Below are positions 1 through 4,579 of a stretch of DNA of 11,126 bases, in pieces; the first letter of the stretch is position 1, and every line of letters starts with the position of its first letter. A program made the translations under genes and the position numbers. Below the pieces are notes generated by a model. The model did not search any database. It was given only the letters and a program-made list of their open reading frames with translations, and was not told where the DNA came from. Source of the stretch: a bacterium (lineage in GTDB: Bacteria; Patescibacteriota; Gracilibacteria; UBA1369; LOWO2-01-FULL-3). Where the stretch lies: assembly GCA_027622635.1 (NCBI GenBank), contig JAQBYK010000031.1:1-11126 (forward strand), given 5' to 3'.

Positions 1-621
1 TTTTCAAGCCACAAAATGCTGGGACCAACCGGCGTGGGCATTTTATATGGAAAGCTGGATATACTGGAAGAAATGACGCCATTCATGCACGGTGGCGACA
101 TGGTCCTAACAGTCACAGAAAAGGAGGCTTCATGGAATGAAGTCCCTCATAAATTCGAAGCCGGCACACCAAATATCGCAGATGTTATTGCATTCAACGA
201 AGCACTTTCCTATCTGGAAAACATCGGACTAAAAAATATTCAGAAACACGACAAACAGCTACTGGAGTATGCAAAGAAGAAATTCTCTCCATATAAATCC
301 GTACGAATCCATTGTCCTGAAAATGGTGCTTCCGTCCTTTCCTTTACAATTAAAGGAATTCATCCACACGACATTGCCTCGATTTTCAATGAAGAAGGAG
401 TAGCTATAAGATCAGGACATCATTGTGCACAGCCACTTATGGACAAATTAAATCTTACTTCCACCGCAAGAATAAGTTTCTATATATACAACACCTACGA
501 AGACATAGATAGAGCTGAAAAAGCACTAAAAAAAGCCCTGAACATTTTCAAAATAACTCAAAGAAGACATGGATCTTTACTCGGAAATAATACTGGATTA
601 CTACAAAAATCCACGAAATAA
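1..621 (+). CDS. sufS: Cysteine desulfurase SufS, C-terminal part (5' truncated by window edge)
   Basis: This PLP enzyme takes sulfur from L-cysteine as an enzyme-bound persulfide and passes it to the SUF Fe-S assembly machinery in the cytosol. The reading frame is open from base 1. It begins FSSHK, where the lysine codon at 13-15 matches the PLP Schiff-base lysine of the family, followed by MLGPTGVGILYGK. The persulfide cysteine lies in RSGHHCAQPLM (codon 424-426), the typical SufS/group II active-site loop. Roughly the first half of the enzyme is outside the window. The family normally ends near ALNIFK (about base 555). Here the frame runs about 22 codons further, overlapping sufU by 53 nt, so the last residues are an unconserved tail. 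The next two genes are sufU and a SufT-like gene on the same strand, which indicates a suf operon; sufC, sufB and sufD probably lie upstream. Confidence 0.95.
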   Translation, partial: FSSHKMLGPTGVGILYGKLDILEEMTPFMHGGDMVLTVTEKEASWNEVPHKFEAGTPNIADVIAFNEALSYLENIGLKNIQKHDKQLLEYAKKKFSPYKSVRIHCPENGASVLSFTIKGIHPHDIASIFNEEGVAIRSGHHCAQPLMDKLNLTSTARISFYIYNTYEDIDRAEKALKKALNIFKITQRRHGSLLGNNTGLLQKSTK

Positions 622-940
622 AGGAACTTTGGATAAAGCAACCAATGTGGCAACCGAGTACAATCCACTTTGCGGAGATAGAATCACTATTGACCTCGAA
701 ATCAAAGAAGGTAAAGTAAACGACATAAAGTTTTCGGGAGAAGGATGCGCGATATCTCAATCCGCGACTTCAATGCTCACAGAACAATTAATTGGAAAAT
801 CCACAAAAGAAATAGCAAAACTGGACAAAGATTATATTATGAATTTACTAAATATTCCTATCTCCCCGGGACGCATAAAGTGCGCGCTGCTGGGCCTCGC
901 AACTGTCAAAAAAGCCTTAACAACAAAAACAGATGCTTAA
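569..940 (+). CDS. sufU: SufU/IscU-type Fe-S scaffold or sulfur-carrier protein, short form
   Basis: The partner of SufS. In Firmicutes, SufU is a zinc-dependent sulfur acceptor that stimulates SufS; IscU relatives are cluster scaffolds. The 123 residues carry the three conserved cysteines: NPLCGD (C35, with D37), GEGCAIS (C60) and RIKCALLG (C105). The RxKC context and the absence of an LPPVK motif before the third cysteine point to SufU rather than IscU. However, the C60-C105 spacing is short and IscU-like, lacking the roughly 18-20 residue insertion usual in SufU. The ATG at 569 has only a weak purine-rich stretch upstream (AAGAAG). It starts inside sufS (53-nt overlap), and its stop overlaps the next gene's start. 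The family is certain; whether it acts as scaffold or sulfur carrier is not. Confidence 0.92.
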   Translation: MDLYSEIILDYYKNPRNKGTLDKATNVATEYNPLCGDRITIDLEIKEGKVNDIKFSGEGCAISQSATSMLTEQLIGKSTKEIAKLDKDYIMNLLNIPISPGRIKCALLGLATVKKALTTKTDA

Positions 941-1262
941 AATAACACCGGTTCCAAAAGAGAAACGTACCGAAACCTACTGGAAAGAGCTCAATAAAGT
1001 AGTCGACCCGGAAGTCGGAATAGGGGTAGTCGACATGGGCCTGATATACGATGTTAAAATCGATAAAGACGACAATTGCATAGTCTACATGACTCTTACA
1101 TCACCTTCCTGTCCGGTAGGCCCGATGCTCTTACAACAAGTGGAAGACCAAATGCGAATATACAAAGATTTAAACAGTGTACAGGCACAAATAGTATGGG
1201 ACCCTTACTGGAGCCAAGAAATGATAGACGAAGATCTGAGAGAAATGATGTTTGGTGCCTAG
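933..1262 (+). CDS. sufT: SufT-like MIP18 (DUF59) family Fe-S assembly factor
   Basis: A 109-residue single-domain member of the MIP18/DUF59 family. In bacteria these proteins (SufT and relatives) aid maturation of Fe-S proteins, usually encoded with suf genes. The hallmark features are visible: VVDPEVGIGVVDMGLIYDV at residues 23-41, MTLTSPSCP at 53-61 with the conserved Cys60, and a WDPYWSQEMI segment at 89-98 like the PxW motif near the family C-terminus. The ATG overlaps the end of sufU by 8 nt (ATGCTTAA), so translation is probably coupled. The TAG stop sits in a CTAG shared with the stop of the convergent lipoprotein gene. The family call is firm; the exact role (cluster carrier or SUF accessory) is inferred from context. 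Confidence 0.9.
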   Translation: MLKITPVPKEKRTETYWKELNKVVDPEVGIGVVDMGLIYDVKIDKDDNCIVYMTLTSPSCPVGPMLLQQVEDQMRIYKDLNSVQAQIVWDPYWSQEMIDEDLREMMFGA

Positions 1263-1963
1263 TAAAGTTCAGCCAGTCTATCCGCCACTTCGGTCACATT
1301 AAAATAAACAGTTTTTTCATCTCCATCCGTAGTTTTAACATCTACCCAATCATAAACGACGTATCCATCATCAACTGTATCGGCTTCTATTTCCTCGTAT
1401 TCAAAATAATTCAAAACGGCGAATTCATCATGAGGACTCAAAACATGATAAGCCGTATCAATGCTTTCTCCGTCTCCCGTAGCTAAAATCGAATCAATCA
1501 AACCCTGAGCAAAATCCCAATGGAACTCTGCATCAGCAATATATTCTTGTTCATAATAAAGATTACCAAGTGCCCAATGTGTATCAGTATCGGTAAAATC
1601 TATAGCAATCCATTTATTTAAAGCATCCAAGGCGCCTTCCGTATCACCACCAATATATGCCGCATCAAATTCGGTCGTATAGGCAGTGTACTGATCCACA
1701 TCGTATTCAAAATCACGGTAATTTTCGAAGAATGACCGTCTAAAATTATCATAGTCGATGTCAAGCGGAGTTATCGTTTCATCAAGAATATCAGCCAAAA
1801 CCTGATCATAATATGTGGCTTCCGTTGTTGCACCGGCATCATAATCGGCTGACTCCGTATTCGAAGCGGTTTCCTCATCTCCCGGTAAAAACTTTGGCCC
1901 ACAGGCGGACAAAAGAACCAAAACCCCAATCAAAAGAAAAGGAATAATTTTTTTAAGATTCAT
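1259..1963 (-). CDS. Secreted lipoprotein, DUF4919-like
   Basis: A 234-residue predicted lipoprotein. The ATG at 1963 gives a classical signal peptide: MNLKK, a hydrophobic stretch, then lipobox LLSAC with the lipidated Cys at residue 21. The frame extends upstream to a TTG at 2017, but that would bury the signal peptide, and a promoter-like sequence (1989-2017) lies inside the extension, so 1963 is preferred. After an acidic, low-complexity linker comes a helical region with a TPR-like helix pair (DTHWALGNLYYEQEYIADAE). The following segment, GLIDSILATGDGESIDTAYHV then FAVL and VYFNV, resembles the DUF4919 family by memory of its pattern. Function unknown; it should sit on the outer face of the membrane. 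It is 68 nt downstream of the iron permease gene on the same strand, so joint transcription is possible. It converges on the SufT-like gene with a 4-nt overlap. Confidence 0.85.
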   Translation of the reverse strand: MNLKKIIPFLLIGVLVLLSACGPKFLPGDEETASNTESADYDAGATTEATYYDQVLADILDETITPLDIDYDNFRRSFFENYRDFEYDVDQYTAYTTEFDAAYIGGDTEGALDALNKWIAIDFTDTDTHWALGNLYYEQEYIADAEFHWDFAQGLIDSILATGDGESIDTAYHVLSPHDEFAVLNYFEYEEIEADTVDDGYVVYDWVDVKTTDGDEKTVYFNVTEVADRLAELY

Positions 1964-1988
1964 AAAAATATGGTTATAAACTGAAAGA

Positions 1989-2017
1989 AGTATCGCACAG
2001 GATAAAAAATAGACCAA
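1989..2017 (-). promoter_or_regulatory. Candidate promoter of the DUF4919-like lipoprotein gene
   Basis: Read on the minus strand: TTGGTC (2017-2012), 17-nt spacer, GATACT (1994-1989), with TGC directly before the -10 (extended -10 type). Predicted transcription start is near 1982, giving a leader of about 20 nt to the ATG at 1963. It lies just downstream of the permease stop, so the lipoprotein could be expressed independently. Confidence 0.4.
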
Positions 2018-2031
2018 GTAAAAATAGACTC

Positions 2032-2844
2032 TTAAGCCCGTTTTTCCTTAGCTCCAATCCACCCCCAAAGGCCCGCAATCAGTGCAAGATAACTAACATA
2101 GCTCACAATTTCTACGATAGACGGATTCCCATTATAACCAAACAATCCCTTAAACAAACCACCGATAGTCCCCTTTTCGTTCAGTATATGATTCATATCC
2201 CAAACATGCTCAACAAATATAGGAACTATTCCGGCCTCCTGAAGCTCATGAAGTCCATGGGCCACAAGTCCGGCAGCAAATAGAATCAACAGAAGACTTG
2301 TAGCTGTAAAAAATTTCCTGAGTGGTATCTTTGCAAACCCCTTGAACATAAGAATACTTAAAACAATCGCAATAACTATTCCTAAAAAACCACCGGAAAG
2401 GATTTGTGCCGCATCACTCTGAACCAAGGCCGCCTGCAGAAAAATAATCGTCTCAATACCTTCACGGGCAACACCCACAAAAGCCAGAAAAAACAGTCCA
2501 ATGGCATGATCATTTTGAATGTGCAATTGCGCCTTCTCTTCAAGATTTTTCTTAATATGTTGCCTCTGATTTAACATCCATAAAATCATCCAGGTAATCA
2601 AAGTGGCGGCAAGAAGCATAACAATACCTTCATACAATTCCTCGGCCTTCCCATCAAATCCACCCAAAAATTGTTGAAAAACAAATGCTAAAACAACACT
2701 TATAAGAACACCTGCGACAACACCATACCAAACATATGAACCATGTTTAAAATTCTTCGTTTTCTTCAAATAAGCCAAAAGAATCCCCACAATCAATGCG
2801 GCTTCCAAGGTCTCTCTAAAGGTTATAATTAATGCTTCACCCAT
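2032..2844 (-). CDS. FTR1/EfeU-family iron permease
   Basis: A 270-residue integral membrane protein of the oxidase-dependent iron transporter family (fungal Ftr1, bacterial EfeU), which moves iron across the cytoplasmic membrane. Both diagnostic REXXE iron-binding motifs are present: RETLE at residues 10-14 in the first helix and REGIE at 127-131. About seven hydrophobic segments can be seen (roughly 5-25, 39-58, 73-91, 113-135, 149-168, 180-200, 245-263). Length and motif positions match intact EfeU-type permeases. No EfeO/EfeB or multicopper oxidase partner is in the window, so the oxidation partner is unknown. The gene is divergent from a DtxR-family regulator 110 nt away, which suggests iron-dependent repression. 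The ATG has no Shine-Dalgarno sequence. Substrate is inferred from the family. Confidence 0.93.
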   Translation of the reverse strand: MGEALIITFRETLEAALIVGILLAYLKKTKNFKHGSYVWYGVVAGVLISVVLAFVFQQFLGGFDGKAEELYEGIVMLLAATLITWMILWMLNQRQHIKKNLEEKAQLHIQNDHAIGLFFLAFVGVAREGIETIIFLQAALVQSDAAQILSGGFLGIVIAIVLSILMFKGFAKIPLRKFFTATSLLLILFAAGLVAHGLHELQEAGIVPIFVEHVWDMNHILNEKGTIGGLFKGLFGYNGNPSIVEIVSYVSYLALIAGLWGWIGAKEKRA

Positions 2845-2868
2845 ATTTTATGATTAAAAAGTAAAACC

Positions 2869-2896
2869 ACAATATCGTTTTAGTCGGGCAATTCAA
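2869..2896 (-). promoter_or_regulatory. Candidate promoter of the iron permease gene
   Basis: Minus strand: TTGAAT (2896-2891), 16-nt spacer, TATTGT (2874-2869), giving a leader of about 18 nt before the ATG at 2844. The match is moderate. Its -35 end touches the inverted repeat at 2896-2913. Confidence 0.3.
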
Positions 2897-2913
2897 GTTT
2901 TATATGCAAAACT
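2896..2913. promoter_or_regulatory. Inverted repeat, candidate metalloregulator operator
   Basis: AGTTTT-N6-AAAACT, perfect 6-bp arms, between the divergent iron permease and DtxR-family genes. It abuts the predicted -35 boxes on both sides (permease 2891-2896; regulator 2917-2922). A bound repressor could therefore block both promoters. It is not a close match to the C. diphtheriae DtxR box, so the assignment rests on position and symmetry only. Confidence 0.35.
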
Positions 2914-2916
2914 CAA

Positions 2917-2945
2917 TTTACACACAAAGATTTTTGTCGTATAGT
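2917..2945 (+). promoter_or_regulatory. Promoter of the DtxR-family regulator, near-leaderless
   Basis: TTTACA (2917-2922), exactly 17 nt, TATAGT (2940-2945): 5/6 matches to consensus in each box with ideal spacing. The predicted transcription start is about 2952, only 3 nt before the ATG at 2955. This promoter rules against the in-frame upstream ATG at 2904, which lies before the -35 box. Confidence 0.6.
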
Positions 2946-2954
2946 GCCCCCACT

Positions 2955-3452
2955 ATGAGAACATCCTGGAAAGAATTCGGCAAGAATGAGCTAACTCACC
3001 CAGGCGCACACTATCTAATGACTATTAGAGAAGTCCTGGAGGACCAGGGGTATGCAAGACTGAGCGACATTGCAAAAAGACTAAACATCTCAAAGGGAAG
3101 CCTTTCTACCTCACTCAAACCACTAATAAAACGTAAACTCATTCTTGAAGACGAAAACAAGCACCTATCCTTATCGTCAAAAGGAGAAACTTTCGCTAAA
3201 AATATAGAGAACACCTATTCGGTCGTATATCATCTTTTCACAAACATATTAGATGTAAGCCGCGAAACGGCGGAAATAGATGCCTGCAAAATAGAACACC
3301 TCTTAAGCGAATCTACGACCGATGCATTACTAAAACTGGTTAAGACACTCGAGAACGACAAAAACCTTCTAAAGTCCCTGAAGTCCGACATGAACAAACA
3401 CAAAAGCTGTTCAATAAACGGATGTAAAGCGTGCAAAAACTTATGTCTTTAA
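2955..3452 (+). CDS. DtxR/MntR-family metal-dependent transcriptional regulator with Cys-rich tail
   Basis: A 165-residue cytosolic metalloregulator, probably sensing Fe(II) or Mn(II) and repressing the divergent iron permease gene. Residues 34-63 form the winged helix-turn-helix (ARLSDIAKRLNISKGSLSTS onward). The dimerisation/metal domain contains DACKIEH, aligning by eye with DtxR C102, E105 and H106 (here C111, E114, H115). A His sits where DtxR has Met10 (GAHYL). The second DtxR site (H79, E83, H98) is not evidently conserved. There is no SH3/FeoA-like third domain. Instead the protein ends in a basic tail with four cysteines, C152, C157, C160 and C164 (spacing CX4CX2CX3C), which may bind zinc, an Fe-S cluster or a redox signal. 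I chose the ATG at 2955 over the one at 2904 because a good promoter ends just before it. Confidence 0.85.
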   Translation: MRTSWKEFGKNELTHPGAHYLMTIREVLEDQGYARLSDIAKRLNISKGSLSTSLKPLIKRKLILEDENKHLSLSSKGETFAKNIENTYSVVYHLFTNILDVSRETAEIDACKIEHLLSESTTDALLKLVKTLENDKNLLKSLKSDMNKHKSCSINGCKACKNLCL

Positions 3453-3457
3453 ACTAA

Positions 3458-3491
3458 AAAGCCATGGCTCCACTAAGGAACCACGGCCTTT
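3458..3491 (-). terminator. Intrinsic terminator, possibly bidirectional
   Basis: Arms 3458-3467 and 3481-3491 form a roughly 10-bp stem with one bulged base and a 13-nt loop. Read on the minus strand it begins right after the lipoprotein stop (3503), the one irregular pair becomes a G-U, and a U-rich run follows. It therefore mainly terminates the minus-strand lipoprotein gene. On the plus strand it follows the regulator stop (3452), with a weaker U tail. Confidence 0.6.
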
Positions 3492-3502
3492 AATTTGATT
3501 AA

Positions 3503-3931
3503 TTACTTTGCGACCGGTTTAACCCTCAACTGATCAAGATCTAGATCATCTTCAAGTCCATCGTCGTAAATAACATGATATTTCCCATCTTCAACGGCAG
3601 ATACTTTAGCGTTGTAGAATGATTCAACCCATTCGCCCAGCACTTCATCACCCACTGCAGCCTTTGAAGGAACTTCCTCCTTCAAAATATTCGCAAGCAC
3701 AACACAATCAGGATCTTCACCTTCATCGTTGTCATAAAAGTCATCTGTGAAATCCACAGTCCACCCAGCTGCTTCAGCTTCGCCACATTCAGCAACAAGC
3801 GCAGCTTTATGCCAAGAATATTGATCCCCGGCCCAATCCACCAAAACACCATCACCGGCCTTCATAGAAGCACCGCCACATGCAACCAGCAAAAATGCTG
3901 ACAGCAATGTCATTGTTAATAATTTTTTCAT
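3503..3931 (-). CDS. Small lipoprotein with tandem Tudor/Agenet-like repeats
   Basis: A 142-residue predicted lipoprotein: MKKLLTMTLLSAFLLVAC with lipobox LLVAC and lipidated Cys18. The mature part looks like two small beta-barrel repeats. The first is at about residues 25-86 (GDGVLVDWAGDQYSWHKAAL, with Cys49 and Cys76 available for a disulfide). The second is at about 93-137 (VGDEVLGEWVESFYNAKV, then a YHVIYDDG strand). The pattern G-D-x-V...W...Y.A.V....D.....V.Y.D resembles Tudor/Agenet/SH3-like barrels. The C-terminal half is similar to the end of the lipoprotein at 9476-10348. No enzyme motif is present; ligand binding or envelope scaffolding are possibilities only. It has its own promoter (3965-3993) and terminator (3458-3491), so it is probably monocistronic. 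Confidence 0.85.
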   Translation of the reverse strand: MKKLLTMTLLSAFLLVACGGASMKAGDGVLVDWAGDQYSWHKAALVAECGEAEAAGWTVDFTDDFYDNDEGEDPDCVVLANILKEEVPSKAAVGDEVLGEWVESFYNAKVSAVEDGKYHVIYDDGLEDDLDLDQLRVKPVAK

Positions 3932-3956
3932 AACATTTTCATTTAAGGAATAAGAC

Positions 3957-3970
3957 TATAATCGATTATA
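3957..3970. promoter_or_regulatory. Perfect 14-bp palindrome over the lipoprotein promoter -10
   Basis: TATAATCGATTATA is a perfect palindrome covering the -10 box and the predicted start (about 3958) of the lipoprotein gene. It could be an operator. It also places a TATAAT on the plus strand, but no plus-strand gene follows. Confidence 0.35.
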
Positions 3971-3993
3971 CGGAATAAGAATCAAGATGGCAA
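3965..3993 (-). promoter_or_regulatory. Promoter of the Tudor-like lipoprotein gene
   Basis: Minus strand: TTGCCA (3993-3988), 17-nt spacer, TATAAT (3970-3965), i.e. 5/6 and 6/6 matches with ideal spacing. The -35 box lies inside the last codons of the upstream ORF (3982-4362). The leader is about 27 nt and has no Shine-Dalgarno sequence. Confidence 0.65.
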
Positions 3994-4362
3994 GACATCC
4001 GATGCTACACCTCCAACGTGAGCCCTGACAGCCCTTATTTCCTCTAAAGCATGTTGAGACAAATCTACGGCTACACCTTCATCCGCCATAACTATAAACT
4101 GCAAAGGACCACTCTTCAAATTGTGCTCCCAAACAGATAACCACTGACTCTCACCTTTTGAAGGTGCATAAATACTCTCCTTCCCTAGTCCAGATACTCC
4201 AAAACCGTCAGAAACGGTAAATCGACTATTTACACAAGTAATAGTATTGACTACCTCAGGTAACAAATAATCACCGGGTTCATCAATCGTAATTTCATGT
4301 CTAACCTGTTTAGGCCAAGTAGGCTCCTGAGGAGGCAAAGAAAGACGGTGCAAACTATTCAT
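3982..4362 (-). CDS. Hypothetical protein, unrecognised
   Basis: An open frame of 126 codons from the ATG at 4362, or 136 from an upstream in-frame ATG at 4392. I prefer 4362 because a candidate -10 box (4392-4397) overlaps the upstream ATG, so the message should start after it; this is not proven. There is no signal peptide or membrane helix. The sequence is a mix of short strands and turns, including WPKQVRHEITIDEPGDYLLP near the start, a WLSVWEHNL segment and LSQHALEEIRAVRAHVGG near the C-terminus. A single cysteine is present. The composition is protein-like, and the gene fits neatly between its own promoter and that of the next gene, supporting a real gene. I recognise no family, and neighbours give no functional hint. 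It occupies the place downstream of tRNA-Trp where many bacteria carry secE, but it is not SecE. Confidence 0.6.
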   Translation of the reverse strand: MNSLHRLSLPPQEPTWPKQVRHEITIDEPGDYLLPEVVNTITCVNSRFTVSDGFGVSGLGKESIYAPSKGESQWLSVWEHNLKSGPLQFIVMADEGVAVDLSQHALEEIRAVRAHVGGVASDVLPS

Positions 4363-4391
4363 ATAGTATGTGTTATTAACTTTAGAAAGCA

Positions 4392-4420
4392 TTTAAACAC
4401 GTTGCACAGTCATCCGTCAA
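4392..4420 (-). promoter_or_regulatory. Candidate promoter of the hypothetical gene 3982-4362
   Basis: Minus strand: TTGACG (4420-4415), 17-nt spacer, TTTAAA (4397-4392), with predicted start about 4385. It directly abuts the end of the tRNA-derived repeat at 4421. Confidence 0.4.
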
Positions 4421-4477
4421 GTGATTGGCAGGTCCAAGAGGATTTGCCCGCCTTCCGGCGGGTTGGAGACCGACGTG
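4421..4477 (-). repeat. Degenerate tandem copy of the 3' half of tRNA-Trp
   Basis: A 26-bp segment (4421-4446: CCA end, 3' acceptor arm, T-stem side and flank) repeats exactly at 4475-4500. A 15-bp segment (4463-4477: D-arm end and 5' anticodon stem side) repeats exactly at 4518-4532. Both flank a replaced core: 16 nt of palindrome at 4447-4462 stand where the intact tRNA has 17 nt (4501-4517: rest of the anticodon arm, variable loop and T-arm start). The copy lacks the tRNA 5' half and cannot fold as a tRNA. GTG triplets mark the copy borders, consistent with slippage or unequal crossover. Confidence 0.85.
4447..4462. repeat. Perfect GC-rich hairpin element inside the tRNA copy
   Basis: CCCGCCTTCCGGCGGG: a 6-bp all-GC stem with a 4-nt loop, reading GGAA (a GNRA tetraloop) on the minus, tRNA-sense strand. 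It is far more GC-rich than its surroundings and has no U-run on either side, so it is a poor terminator. Likely a small palindromic repeat element inserted in, or replacing, the tRNA core. Confidence 0.7.
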
Positions 4478-4479
4478 AT

Positions 4480-4554
4480 TGGCAGGTCCAAGAGGATTTG
4501 AACCCCTACTTTCGGTTTTGGAGACCGACGTGCTACCATTGACACTATGGACCT
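4480..4554 (-). tRNA. trnW: tRNA-Trp (anticodon CCA)
   Basis: A 75-nt cloverleaf on the minus strand. Acceptor AGGTCCA pairs perfectly with TGGACCT, followed by discriminator G and an encoded CCA. The D stem is GTGT/GCAC and the anticodon stem TCGGT/ACCGA with loop CTCCAAA, giving anticodon CCA. The T stem is AGGGG/CCTCT with loop TTCAAAT. It reads UGG only, consistent with UGA as stop. It starts 25 nt after the stop of the 592-aa lipoprotein gene on the same strand, so it may be transcribed from upstream (rpmG side) and processed out. Confidence 0.96.
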
Positions 4555-4579
4555 ATGAGTCAAGCCAACTATAACAGGT

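Noticed and set aside
1964..2017. TTG at 2017 as start of the DUF4919-like lipoprotein
   Set aside because: It would put 18 extra residues before a textbook lipoprotein signal peptide and overlaps the likely promoter.
2904..2954. ATG at 2904 as start of the DtxR-family gene
   Set aside because: It lies upstream of the -35 box of a strong promoter and inside the inverted repeat; the added residues look unlike the family N-terminus.
4447..4462. GC hairpin as an intrinsic terminator
   Set aside because: No U-run follows it on either strand; it sits inside the duplicated tRNA fragment.
4421..4532. Repeats at 4421-4446/4475-4500 and 4463-4477/4518-4532 as a CRISPR-like array
   Set aside because: Only two copies, and both are explained by duplication of tRNA-Trp sequence; no cas genes nearby.
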